This document shows, piece after piece, positions 8,801 to 19,427 of a stretch of 64,000 nucleotides of DNA. Source of the stretch: Bathynomus jamesi (lineage: Eukaryota; Arthropoda; Malacostraca; Isopoda; Cirolanidae). The notes beneath the pieces are model-generated. The model did not search any database. It was not told the DNA's origin and worked only from the letters and a program-made list of their open reading frames with translations. A program made the position numbers and the translations under genes. Where the stretch lies: the NCBI GenBank assembly GCA_023014485.1, contig JAJOZX010001736.1, positions 570,501 to 634,500 on the forward strand. The letters run 5' to 3'. Each line of letters opens with the position of its first letter. Within the stretch, counting starts at the first letter, position 1.

Positions 8801-9531
8801 CAGGGTGGGCCGAAAGTCTGGATCCATAGGAAAATATTTATTTTAATACATAAATTACAACAAATGGTAAATACTTAAAATGAATATCAACTTTAACTCG
8901 TAAATGCGTATCCGTGATACTGTACAGTGGTTCGTACTCCAGTATAAACAACAAATTATAACAAATGCTCAAATTGGCGGCCTCTGACATCGAGACACTT
9001 AGGGATGGAATTTATGATTTTTAATAATTCTTCGAATTGACGTTCTCGAGATGCGTGTTTCATTTGATAATCTTCTTGTTGACTTTACTGGACTACTCGT
9101 TAAAGTTTCACATACCATTGCAGAGGTAGTTTCATCAGTTGCAGTTTTTGGACGACCAGAACGCCGTCGATCATGTACACTTCCTGTTTCTTTGAAACGT
9201 TTAAACAACTTGCCAACAGTCGCATGTGTTACTGGATGCTTATCAGGATGATTTCTATTGAATTCGGTAGCAACTTCTCTGTGTGTAGCGCCCTGTCTTG
9301 CGTACATGAGCACAAGTTCTACCCGGTCTTCTGTTGTTAGATTCGAAGCCATTTCTGGGCTGAAATAAAAAAGTATTTGAGTATTTATACTGGAGTACGA
9401 ACTACTGTACAGTATCACGGATACGCATTTACGAGTTAAAGTTGATATTCATTTTAAGTATTTACCATTTGTTGCAATTTATGTATTAAAATAAATATTT
9501 TCCTATGGATCCAGACTTTCGGCCCACCCTG
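8801..9531 (-). mobile_element. Mariner-type element A with ~148-bp inverted ends, deleted
   Basis: It starts CAGGGTGGGCCGAAAGTCTG at 8801 and the exact complement ends at 9531. The inverted similarity extends about 148 bp on each side. TA tracts flank both ends. The 731-bp element keeps only the N-terminal part of its transposase, so it is non-autonomous. Confidence 0.9.
8999..9352 (-). pseudogene. Mariner-type transposase, DNA-binding half only
   Basis: ATG at 9352 (MASNLTTEDRVELVLMYARQ) opens a 118-codon frame. It holds a first helix-turn-helix (GATHREVATEFN, THATVGKLFKRFKETG), a GRP AT-hook-like hinge (RRRSGRPKTATDE) and a second helix-turn-helix (STRRLSNETRISRTSIRRII). It then stops at KNHKFHP, where the catalytic domain of this family would begin. 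No catalytic Asp is present. The upstream part of the longer open frame lies in the terminal repeat and is not coding. Confidence 0.8.
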
Positions 9532-9547
9532 TATATATACGTATATA

Positions 9548-10001
9548 CACAGGGTGATTCAGCAAAGAGTACATTAAATTGGAAGATGAAATCCTTGGAT
9601 AATTCTAAACCACAATGTCTCTATGGTAAAATGTCAGATTCTGCATAGTTTCCATGTTACAATACATTTAAGATGTTGTATTAATGAGAGTGAATATGAA
9701 GTGAAACCCCGTAGGTTTTTGTAATTATTTATTCAGAGATCTCAACAGTGTGCCCCTCTTTGTTACAACCTAAAGGAAATGTTCAAAGTTGCCCCCTTCT
9801 GCCTCAATGCGGGCCTGTACACGTCGTGCCATTGAATGTCTGACGCGTTTCACTTCATATTCACTCTCATTAATACAACATCTTAAATGTATTGTAACAT
9901 GGAAACTATGCAGACTCTGACATTTTACCATAGAGACATTGTGGTTTAGAATTATCCAAGGATTTCATCCTCTAATTCAATGTACTCTTTGCTGAATCAC
10001 C

Positions 10002-10006
<5 letters not shown>
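9548..10006 (-). mobile_element. Mariner-type element B (MITE-like), ~160-bp inverted ends
   Basis: The inverted ends begin CACAGGGTGATTCAGCAAAG, are flanked by TA, and stay similar for about 160 bp (9548-9710 against 9845-10006). The roughly 140-bp core encodes on the minus strand only the last residues of a mariner-type transposase (VRHSMARRVQARIEAEGG, then NFEHFL and a stop). The element is a deletion derivative. Confidence 0.85.

Positions 10007-10040
<34 letters not shown>
10007..10040. repeat. (TA)n microsatellite between two mariner-type elements
   Basis: TA repeats fill the entire 34-bp gap between elements B and C. Both share the CAGGGTG start at their ends. Confidence 0.9.
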
Positions 10041-10043
<3 letters not shown>

Positions 10044-10279
10044 GGTGTTTGAAAACTTTCTGTACAAATTGTAATGGGGGATAGGCAACACCAAGACAAA
10101 CCCTTTTCGTGTATAAGTGTATGTCCGCTGACGTCACCATTCGGCGCGAGAGGGCGCCGCTGCAATTGGCTAAAAGGTGAAGTGGGCTAGACTCGCGCTT
10201 GCCGCGGGCATTCTTAAATCGGACGTAGTACGCGTAACATGGAGCGCTTCACGACTGCTGAGATGGCTGACATGCATAT

Positions 10280-13200
10280 TAAGGTGGAGTGAAAATATCA
10301 TTTTTGGATTTTTAATTTACTTGAGTGTGGAAAAGTTGCCAATGGGCTTTAGAAACAAGCATGTGAAATTATAATACAATTGAAGCATTGCTTGATTGAC
10401 CACCAGCGATTTTAATATATGGCATATTTCATGTTTTAACGATCGCTTTGCCCATCAGGAGTCATCCAAGATGCTGGTCTTTCATCCATGTTTATGCAAA
10501 TAATTAACAGCTTAGTTTGCTGTAGACTGTGTTATTGCATACTTGAGGTTGACATTTAAGATTACAACATGTGTGGAATGTAAATTAATGGCAATTACAG
10601 AGGGTGGCCAAATTATTAGAGTTGATGTGAGTAAGTGAGATAAGAAAGAGTTTAGTTAACCATACATTGATTTAATGCTAGTTTCAGTGATGGTAGTGAT
10701 TTGGTGCGATAACATATGCAGTCCGTGAGTCAGAGGGGATGGGAGATTGGGAGTGGGGGGAGAGTGAGTAATATGCAAAGCGCGGCTGCTCCGCCAAGCT
10801 CAGTGCACATGTGGCAGTGAGAATTGAAGGTTATTTGTGCTGTTATCATCATTTTTTCGTGAAACTTGATATTAAAAGTAAGTTAATTACATATTGATAT
10901 CTGTTTATAGGTGTTTGACAAGTGAGTGTGACAGTATTAATTTGATATTTCTTTTTCTTGCAGAAATTCTTTAAGTCTTACATTGCTTACAATTTATAAT
11001 AATTGTTTTTTTTTTTCAGAATGGAAATTATTACGAGGGAGAAGGCGGCATGTGTGATTTTTGGCGCGCCACGCGAGATACCCACAAATGTTCTTCCCAC
11101 CTACGCTGATGTTATGAAGGCTTACATCCATACAAGACAACAGCTGACAACGAAGAATAACAAATATCCACCGTTCGCCGAAGTATCAAAAAAAGTTTGC
11201 GTTGATGTTGAACTTGTTTGGGAGAAAGCGTCTCTTCCGACCGTGACGCACGGACGAGTGATTGAAACGCTCAGACCGTACAACGAGAAATACAAGAAAA
11301 TCTTGAAACCATACAAGGCTCGGAAGGACAACGACAACTACAAGCAACAACTTGAACAGTTCAGAGAAGACGCAGATAAACTCTTCGACATTAGCAAATG
11401 CAAATGTGTAGATTTCGTCATGAGCTGTAAGTGCGAAAGAGCGGACAAAGTACCACTCAAAGAAAGAAAGTTTCTAGAGGACCAGAGAGGAGCCAGAAAG
11501 ATGATTATAGGAGGCATCGATTTGGTGGAAACAACAAAGCTACAGAAGAAAATATCCATGAAAGTCTGTGAATCGAGAAGACACAGCATTCACCAAGAAC
11601 AATCGAAGCAGCAATGCAATTCTGGAAGCTACAACGAGGAAGACAAGGACGACGACACCGACAACAGCGACGAAGAATACACCCTATCTAAGTCACACTG
11701 TAAACCTGATCTATCGACACTGGAGAGTAAACGTCAAAGAATGACGATGACTGTACGATTACCATGTTTGGCTAAAGCGTGCGATAGAACGGGCGTCTCA
11801 GATCGAGCAGCAGCCGCTATTGCTCATCCGTGCTACAAGACATTGGAATTGTGTCTACAAATGACACCTCCAAAGTCATTGATCGTAGTAAAATTCGCCG
11901 AGAAAGAAGTAGAACTCGTCAAGAACTGACAAAACTAGACAGCAGTATGACAGACTTGCCTGGATTGTACTTCGACGGTCGAAAGGATAGAACGATGAAA
12001 AATGTACGAGACGCCGCAGGACATGGCCACCGGGACAGAGATACAGAAGAGCACGTCAGCATTATTTGTGAACCAGGTTCATCGTACTTTGGCCACGTGA
12101 CGCCGTCAAGTGGATCAAGCAAGGCGATTTCCAAAGTAATCTTTGAATGCTTGGCTGCGCGAAGTGTGGATCTCGACAGTGTGAAAGTCGTCGGATGCGA
12201 CGGAACCGCTGTCAACACTGACATAATGGCGGAGTTATTCGGCAGCTTGAGGAATTACTACAAAAACCGCTGCAATGGCTCGTGTGCTTATTACATGCTA
12301 ACGAGCTCCCCCTGCGACACCTGTTTCAGCATTTAGATGGAGCAACTACAGGACCTAAGTGCTTCTCAGGACCGATAGGGAAATCTCTCACAGCATGCAC
12401 GGAACTCCATATAACATCGTATGAACCTATATCTCCATTACAGCCACTGCCGCATGTTGACGTGAAGGACCTGAGCACTGACCAGCAGTACCTGTGGCAG
12501 ATGTGTCAAGCTGTCAGTGAAGGACACTGTCCCTGTGATCTAGCATTGCGAAAACCGGGACCATTGAACCACTCGCGATGGTTGACAACTGCCAACAGAA
12601 TCCTCCGCCTCTATGTTGGCCTCGATGCACCATCCAACAACATCAAAACTCTTGTCACATTCATCATCCGGGTCTACGCCCCAACATGGTTCGCCATCAA
12701 GACGCAGCCATCATGCAAAGATGGAGCCAAACATCTGCACGGGATGATGGTGAGAACACGGTACCTCAGCTCCTCTCTAAAGAAAGTCGTCGACCCGGTG
12801 ATTCGGCGAAACGGCTTCTGCGGACACCCCGAGAACGTGCTATTAGCCATGATCACAGATGAGCGACCACATATAAGGGAACTCGGACTCAGAAGAATCA
12901 TGAAGGCAAGATCACATGTGTCTGCAAACAAAATCCGCAGGTTTCGAGTGCCACCGCTCAACCTCGACGCGACCGAATACCAGGACATGGTCGATTGGCA
13001 GACTTTGACCGTGACGGAGCCTCCTGTTACGATGGATATGACGGACAACGAATTGAACGACATGATCTCTGCTCAAATTTCACCAAGTGTCCTCTTCCCT
13101 CGCTTCCCTTGTCACACACAGGCGGTGGAAAGATGCGTGAACCTAGTTACCGAAGCTTCAGCCGCTGTGTGTGGCGAGACGTCCCGCCATGGATTTATTC

Positions 13201-13542
13201 GGGCTCGCGTCGCTTCTCGGCAGCTTATGCCGAAACTTGAGTCTAAACGTGACTATCAATTCTGAATTAACCATGCATGCATAACTCAGACTCTATCGTT
13301 AGCATAATAGTGTGCCAAAATAACTAAAAATATATAGTCTGATGTTTACTCGTATTTTAGGTATTTTTGTGTAAAATCGTATATTATTGTAAACTTATAA
13401 CGTCTGGTGGTCGATCAAAAGATTGTCTGATTTTAATAAACGTTTTTGCATATTGTTCTATTAGTCCATTGGCAACTTTTAAAACCTCAAGTAAGTTAAA
13501 ATTCACAAAAAAAAATTTTTGGGCCATTTTCACTCCACCCTA
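10280..13542 (+). mobile_element. Nested 3.26-kb transposon with 17-bp TIRs and 8-bp TSD (hAT-like)
   Basis: TAAGGTGGAGTGAAAAT at 10280-10296 is mirrored at 13526-13542 (complement TAGGGTGGAGTGAAAAT, one mismatch). ATGCATAT directly flanks both ends (10272-10279 and 13543-13550). The target duplication is certified by the host: one copy restores the mariner-type reading frame. An 8-bp duplication and TA(A/G)GG ends fit the hAT superfamily best; P-like elements also make 8-bp duplications. The element encodes one large plus-strand protein. A splice donor at about 10877 (AAAGTAAGT), acceptors at about 10963 and 11019, and AATAAA at 13435 suggest a spliced 5' leader and its own polyadenylation signal. 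Confidence 0.85.
11021..13265 (+). pseudogene. Transposase-like protein of the nested element (uncharacterised arthropod family), two frameshifts
   Basis: I take the ATG at 11021 because it directly follows a polypyrimidine-CAG acceptor. Three frames tile in order: to about 11826, about 11826-12219, and about 12219-13265. Each step is explained by one lost base, giving about 748 residues. The N-terminal third has a CKC...CKC cysteine pair (FDISKCKCVDFVMSCKCERA) and an acidic stretch (KDDDTDNSDEEY). The C-terminal half has VKVVGCDGTAVNT, LVCLLHANELPLRHLF and NHSRWLTTANRILRLYV, motifs of a family often seen as 'uncharacterised protein' in arthropod genomes. D in GCDGTAVNT and RWLTTANR recall an RNase-H-like transposase of hAT type. 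Assignment as the transposase is inference from the element around it. Confidence 0.65.
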
Positions 13543-14437
13543 ATGCATATGGTGTATGGGGCTGCCAATGGAAACGGAAGAGCTGCTGTGAGGTTGTACC
13601 GACAGCGCTTCCCAAACAGACGTGTGCCAAACCACCAAACGTTTGCGCGTTTGCATCGGCGACTGCGAGAAACTGGAACATTCCATGCAAACATGCATGA
13701 CACTGGTCTGGAGAGAAACGTGCACACTCCTGACATGGAAGAAGAAATCCAACGGCGATTTGAGGACAATCCAAGCGCAAGCACGCGAGGTGTTGCACGT
13801 ATCCTCGGTGTGAACCACGACCTGGTCTGGAGAGTGTTGCACGAGCAGCAGTTACATCCGTTTCATCGTCAGAGAGTCCAGGCATTACAACCTCGGGATT
13901 ACCCTCTTCGTGTGGAATTCGCACGCTGGTTTCTGCAGCAGACAGCGGTGCAGCCTAATTTTCCGGCTTATGTGCTGTTCTCAGATGAGGCCTGTTTCAC
14001 ACGTGAGGGTGTGTTTAACATGCACAATTCTCACGTGTGGGCGCACGCAAATCCACATGCTACACGGGTGCATGCTCATCAAGAACGGTTCGCCGTCAAT
14101 GTTTGGGCGGGTATCGTCCATGGCAAGTTGATTGGGCCGTACCTGCTGCCTGCCCGACTCGACGGGCGGGTTTATCGGATATTTCTTGAAGAAACGTTGC
14201 CGGAACTGCTGGAAGATGTTCCCGTGGCTATTCGTAGACGAATGTGGTTTCAACACGTCCGATTTAAGAATGCCCGCGGCAAGCGCGAGTCTAGCCCACT
14301 TCACCTTTTAGCCAATTGCAGCGGCGCCCTCTCGCGCCGAATGGTGACGTCAGCGGACATACATTTATAGACGAAAAGGGTTTGTCTTGGTGTTGCCTAT
14401 CCCCCATTACAATTTGTACAGAAAGTTTTCAAACACC

Positions 14438-14440
<3 letters not shown>

Positions 14441-14477
<37 letters not shown>

Positions 14478-14500
14478 TATATATATTATATATATATATT
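14441..14500. repeat. (TA)n microsatellite
   Basis: Interrupted TA repeat bordering element C on its right. Confidence 0.95.
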
Positions 14501-14504
14501 AAAG

Positions 14505-16410
14505 AAAGCGTTTATATTTCTTTCAATTTTTGCACAGATGTTGGAATTTATATAAAGATATTAAATATAAAATATTTAATAATTACAACAATTAGTTTAA
14601 TGGTTATGGGATATTTTCTAGTCTTTACCATATATCGAATATCTCCATATTTAAAATCAATATGAAAGAAAGCGTTTATATTTCTTCCACAACTCTCCAT
14701 TTCGATGATTTTTTGAAAGATTGAACCGAACTGAATTTTAAATGAAAAATGGTCAAATCCAAAGTCTTCGAAATTTTAAATTTTTCGTCAATTACTAAAC
14801 AGTATGGATTGTCTTTCAATTTTACACAGAAGGTGGAATTTATATAAACGTATTAAATCGAAAATATTTAATAATTACTCCAAATAGTTTAATGGTTGAG
14901 GGATTTTTTCTAATCTTTACTCTACCATATATCGAATATCTCCATATTATAATCGATATCAAAGTAAACGTATATATTTCTTTCATTACTCTCCATTGTC
15001 ATGATTTTTTGAAATTTTGAACCAAATTGAATTTTTGTCCAAAAATGGGAAAATGCAAATTTTAAAATTTTAGTAAAATACTAAGCACTATAGATAGTCT
15101 TGCAATTTTGCACAGATTTTGGAATTTATATAAAGTATCTAAATCTAAAATATATAACAATTATTACAATTAGTTTGATGGTTATGGAATATTTTCTAAT
15201 GTTTACTCTACCATATATCGAATATCTCCATATTTAAAATCGATATCAAAGAAAGCGTTTATATTTCCTTCAAAACTTTCCATTATGATGATGTTTTGAG
15301 ATTTTCAACTGAATTGAATTTTTGTTGAAACAAGGAAAAATGCAAAATTGCAATTTTAGATTGTCTTACTTTTTCGCACAGATGTTGGAATTTATATAAA
15401 GGTATTATATCGAAAATATTTAACATTTACTACAATTAGTTTAATAGTCATGTGAAATTTTGTAACCTCTACTCCACCATATAGCGAATATCTCCATATT
15501 TAAAATCGTTATCAAAGAAACCGTTTACATTTCTTTCATTTCTCTCCATTGTGATGATGTTTTGAGATTTTGAACCGAATTCAATTTTTGTCGAAAAATG
15601 GGAAAATGCAGTCTTCGAAATTTTTAATTTTTCGTCAAATACTAAACTTTTTCGATTGTTTTATAATTTTGCACAGATGTTGGAATTTATATAAAGGAAT
15701 TAAATCGAAAATGTTTAATAATTACTACAATTAGTTTAGGGTTTATGGGATATTTTCTTATCTTTACTCTACCATATATCGAATATCTCCATATTTAAAA
15801 TCGATATCAAAGAAAGCGTTTATATTTCTTTCACTACTCTCCATTGCGATGAATTTTGAAAGTTTCACCCGAATTGAATTTTTGTCGAAAAATGGGAAAA
15901 TGCAAATTCTTCGAAATTTTTAATTTTTCGTCTTTGGATAGGCATATAATTTTGCACAGATGTTGAAATTTATATAAAGGTATTATAAATACTACAATTA
16001 GTTTAACGGTTTTGGCATATATGTTTTCTAATCTTTACACTACAATATATCCAATATCCCCTTATTTAAAATCGATATCAAAGAAGGCGTTTATATTTCT
16101 TTCATTACTTTCCATTGTGATGATGTTTCAAATTTTGAAATGAACTGAATTTTTTTCGAAAAATTGTCAAATGCAATGTCTTCGAAATTTTCAATTTTCC
16201 TTCATATTGTACACACTGTAGATTGTTTTACAATTTTGCATAGATGTTGGAATTTATATACAAGAATTAAGTCAAAAATGTTTAATAATTACACCAATTA
16301 GTTTAATGGTTATGTGATATTTTCTAATCTTTAGTCTGCCATAAATCGAATATCTCCATATTTAGAATCGACATCAAAGAAAGCGTTTATATTTATTTCA
16401 TTTAAAGATC
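14505..16410. repeat. Tandem satellite, ~288-bp unit, ~6.6 copies
   Basis: The block ATTTTGCACAGATGTTGGAA and its variants recur near 14527, 14820, 15107, 15370, 15665, 15950 and 16237, spaced about 263-295 bp apart. Companion blocks CCATATATCGAATATCTCCA and GAAAGCGTTTATATTTCTTT recur in step. The units are AT-rich, clearly diverged and without open frames. The array is bounded on the left by the (TA)n next to mariner C and on the right by a LINE fragment. Confidence 0.85.
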
Positions 16411-16645
16411 TGCATTGTCTTCTAAAAATCTGCGAATTATATTCGCGGAGCAATAACATTCTTTTTAATGTTACAGAAACTAAGGTTATGCAATTCCATC
16501 CCGAACGTTCTAATCAGTCAGCTAATATCAGTGTCAAAATGAGAGGTGATCCAATAGAGGAAGTATCATAGAAGAGTTTAAGTATTTCGGTCAAATTATC
16601 ACTAGCTCCTTGAGTGATGACTTACTGTAGATATACTGTAAGAAA
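16400..16645 (+). pseudogene. LINE reverse transcriptase C-terminal fragment
   Basis: The plus strand reads CLLKICELYSRSNNILFN, then TETKVMQFHPERSNQSANI, stops at a TAG, and in a neighbouring frame gives EEFKYFGQIITSSLSDD. This is the palm/thumb transition after the catalytic FxDD of many LINE reverse transcriptases (KTKVMxF ... FKYLGxxIT). The catalytic motif itself is not present. The orientation is opposite to the LINEs at 17.5-22.6 kb. Confidence 0.6.
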
Positions 16646-16705
16646 CTCTCAGTTTTTCCTCATTTCATGAAATAAGCAATAATTTGGCTTATTTCATGAA
16701 TATAT

Positions 16706-16710
<5 letters not shown>

Positions 16711-16736
<26 letters not shown>

Positions 16737-16738
16737 AT

Positions 16739-16779
<41 letters not shown>
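16711..16779. repeat. Two (GT)n microsatellites
   Basis: Two GT tracts separated by ATTTTCT, which also precedes the first tract, so the pair looks like a duplication of ATTTTCT(GT)n. Confidence 0.95.
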
Positions 16780-17083
16780 ATATTAAAAGATAGTATTCAT
16801 AGTGAAACTGAAGATGAATGACACCAAAGAGGCCGTTCATTGATGGTGTGTTGGCAGAACCACGACTGAGATAATCGGCTGTCGTTGGGCGAAGAATCTG
16901 TTTCACGGTCGAATCCTCCAGAAGAAGAGTTTCGTTTTCTGGCTGCCGAATTCTTTAAATCACTCGTGTGACTCGAAGCCTTTGTCCCGCCTTTCATTTA
17001 CTTGAACTAAACACGAGATACTCTCACTAAATTTTATTACTTTTCGTTTACTTAATTTACGCAGATTTTCTAATTAATTACAT
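16780..17083. other. Unassigned unique sequence
   Basis: No gene recognised. A minus-strand frame of 66 codons exists but has no recognisable features. A B-box-like GGTCGAATCC at 16907-16916 has no matching A box. Confidence 0.3.
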
Positions 17084-17088
17084 GTGTG

Positions 17089-17089
<1 letters not shown>

Positions 17090-17158
<69 letters not shown>
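17090..17158. repeat. (TA)n-(GA)n compound microsatellite
   Basis: A TA tract followed by about 24 GA units. The open frames across it (repetitive Tyr-Ile, Arg-Glu) are artefacts. Confidence 0.95.
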
Positions 17159-17159
<1 letters not shown>

Positions 17160-17496
17160 ACAAGGAGTTACAAGGAAAAGAAGTACCTCAAAAGGCCTTG
17201 CGGCCCATACCGAGGAGGTACCAATGGCAACGGGTGCCAGGGAAAATTTTGTCTTTCAAACTATGCTAGCAGTAGTAGAAAACTGGATAGAAAAGTAGAA
17301 GGCTCTCTCCCCACCCTCCGCTCCCTCCCTGCCAGAGGCAGGTACGGAAAAAGGTTGAAGAAAATACCTTGACCCTGGAAAAGTAGCCAAGGAAATTTTA
17401 CAGGAAAGTGGAGAATATATAAATAGCTCTATATTTAGCTTGCTCACAGAGACACCGAGCAAGCGAACTCCTGCAGAGTTTTCTGAGGTTTTAATC

Positions 17497-17645
17497 TTAA
17501 ACTATGAGTGTGTTCTGTACTTTGTCTAGCCTATTTTTAAACAGATTTACACTTTGACTGGAAACATCCTCTGAGGGAAGTTGGTTCCAGATATCAACTA
17601 TTTTACAGGAAAAGAAATTTCCGCAGACTGAGGTCGTAAATGTCT
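17497..17645 (-). pseudogene. CR1-like LINE C-terminal tail, second copy
   Basis: The minus strand reads FTTSVCGNFFSCKIVDIWNQ, then LPSEDVSSQSVNLFKNRLD, and a stop at 17497. It is parallel in sequence to the end of the adjacent LINE (FRTSVCGNYVTYKICDTWNR). It lies directly downstream of that LINE's stop codon, so two related C-terminal ends stand in tandem. Confidence 0.7.
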
Positions 17646-17653
17646 TTACACAC

Positions 17654-18757
17654 TCAAATAGTGTGCAAGATTTCGTCTAACCTTTTCTTGAACTGATCCA
17701 CAGAGGAACTGTTCACAACTTCCGAAGGTAACCTGTTCCATGTGTCACAGATCTTATACGTAACGTAATTCCCACACACACTAGTCCTAAACCGTTTCAA
17801 ATCCAACTTCCAACCATTGTTGCGAGTTGGGTTATCATTTAAACTAAACATACTTCTAAAATCGACATCGTTGAACCCTCGTAAGAGCTTGAAAACCTCG
17901 ATCAGTTGACCGCGCAGCCTCCGAGTTTCAAGCGAAAACAAGTTCAGGGCGCGTAACCGTCGATTGTAGCCCATATGCCTAACGGAAGGGATCAACTTTG
18001 TGGCCCTCGCCTGCACTCGCTCCAGCCTCTCAATATCTTTCCTGAGGGTGGGCGACCAGAACTGCACAGCATACTCCAGGTACGGCCGAACAAGGGAATT
18101 GTACAGTGAGAGCACAATCTCCTTGTTCCGAAACTGAAATTGCCTCCTGATATAACCCAATAGTTTCTGGGCTTTCTTTTCCATCTCTACACACTGTTTC
18201 GTAAACTTAAGGTCGCTGCTAATTAGCACACCCAAGTCCTTTTCTAAATCAGTCACCTCGATATTACTGCCCAACATCGAGTAGTCCGACTTGGGATTGG
18301 CGTAGCCAATGTGCATCACTTTGCATTTACCCAAGTTAAACGGCATTTGCCATTTTTCGGACCACTCTCCTATCCTACCTAGGTCCGCACGCAGTTCCTC
18401 GATCGCTTCGGGCGTCCCAACATTGGCCCCAAGCTTGGTGTCATCAGCGAATTTGGCGATCCGACTGACGATGCCACCGTCGATATCATTTATGTAAATG
18501 GTAAACAACAGTGGCCCCAAAACGGAACCCTGAGGAACCCCACTAGTGACCGAGGCCCAACCCGAACTAGCCCCTTTAATTACCACCCTCTGCCGCCTAT
18601 TCCTTAGCCAGTTTTCAATCCACCTACCTATTTCCCCACCGATACCCAGCGCGCGCACCTTCGCCATTAGCCGGCGGTGAGGTACCTTATCAAAGGCTTT
18701 CTGAAAGTCGAGATAAAGTATATCAATCGCCCTACTCTTATCGTACTCACTCAACAT
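17654..18757 (-). pseudogene. CR1/jockey-like LINE reverse transcriptase, 5'-truncated
   Basis: An uninterrupted minus-strand frame of 367 codons. It opens inside the RT domain with ILYLDFQKAFDKVPH (catalytic motif A), then SGVPQGSVLGPLLFTIYIND (motif B region), KFADDTKLG (motif C, catalytic FADD), and the thumb and C-terminal region to RLPSEVVNSSSVDQFKKRL. The endonuclease and the RT fingers are missing; the first Met is just the first internal one. Full-length CR1/jockey proteins are about 900 residues. 5' truncation is the normal outcome of target-primed reverse transcription. The open, stop-free frame suggests a fairly recent insertion. Confidence 0.85.
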
Positions 18758-18786
18758 GACGATAATATAATTTTTTTTTATTTTTA

Positions 18787-18868
18787 GGTGAGGATGGCTG
18801 CGGAATTAACAATAGACGAGAGGCTGTCAATTTCACAGCTATCCCCTACCTGAAAAAAAAAAAAAATA
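18787..18868 (+). repeat. Short poly(A)-tailed fragment
   Basis: A GAGGATGGCTGCGG-containing segment ends in a run of 14 A followed by TA-rich DNA. This looks like the 3' end of a short retroposed sequence on the plus strand. No family is recognised. Confidence 0.3.
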
Positions 18869-19427
18869 TAATATAATCAACACTGAAAATTCCTATGTGC
18901 ACAACTAAAGCGCCACCCAATATATATATATATATTAGTGATGTAGCGGATGTCATTTTTTTCACATCCGCGGATGCGGATGCGGATGAGGATGTTTGAT
19001 TTCAACATCCGCGGATGCGGATGCGGATGCGGATGTCTACATTTTCGTTATTTTTTAGGATATATTCGAGATTTGTTGTGTTTAAAGTATGTAATAAGTT
19101 ATTATATAGAGAGAGCTGTAGCTATAATGTAGTATAATTGATTAATTGTACAATAATTGCTGTACTTTTCTCTGAACATATAAAATAATATCAAGCATCT
19201 AACTAATATAGAAATCAATTAGTGAATTCGTCTGCAAATAAATTCGTTATATTTTGTTGAGTTTCAGCCACAATTAGAAACCATAATTGTGTTACCAGGA
19301 TGCGGGACGTGAACCCAACTCAAATGCACCCCACCGACCTCTTTCCCCAACCTCCACCCTTATAGAAAGAGATCTTTAATTAGCTTGATAACTATTTATA
19401 TTAAGTTTAAAGTTTTATTAGGCATAT

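Larger units (their letters stand above)
10239..14253 (+). pseudogene. Mariner-type transposase, interrupted and 3'-deleted
   Basis: The start ATG is at 10239 (MERFTTAEMADMH), left of the nested element. The same frame continues at 13543/13551 as MVYGAANGNGRAAVRLYRQR, then a helix-turn-helix (TRGVARILGVNHDLVWRVL) and a catalytic core with the first Asp in LFSDEACFTREGVFN and NVWAGIVHGKLIGPYLLP. At MWFQH the frame runs into the right inverted end, so the second Asp (normally HDGAPPH) and the last acidic residue are missing. The longer open frame beyond 14253 is terminal-repeat sequence. The reading frame across the insertion is exact once the insertion and one target copy are discounted. Confidence 0.85.
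10041..14440 (+). mobile_element. Mariner-type element C, split by a nested transposon
   Basis: It starts CAGGGTGTTTGAAAACTTTC at 10041 and ends with the complement at 14440. The inverted ends are about 187 bp (to about 10227, and from about 14254), and (TA)n lies on both sides. Without the insertion at 10280-13542 and its duplicated target, it is about 1.13 kb. The transposase is split by the insertion and is separately missing its 3' half, replaced directly by the right inverted end. Confidence 0.9.

Noticed and set aside
8298..8846. Tyr-Ile-repeat proteins
   Set aside because: They are translations of (TA)n microsatellites; the same applies to frames at 14387, 24364, 24941, 25540, 30883 and 31526.
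13496..14304. Several frames overlapping the mariner-type transposase
   Set aside because: Shadow frames of the GC-richer transposase and of the right inverted end; no motifs.
17084..17298. Arg-Glu-rich protein
   Set aside because: It is a translation of the (GA)n microsatellite.
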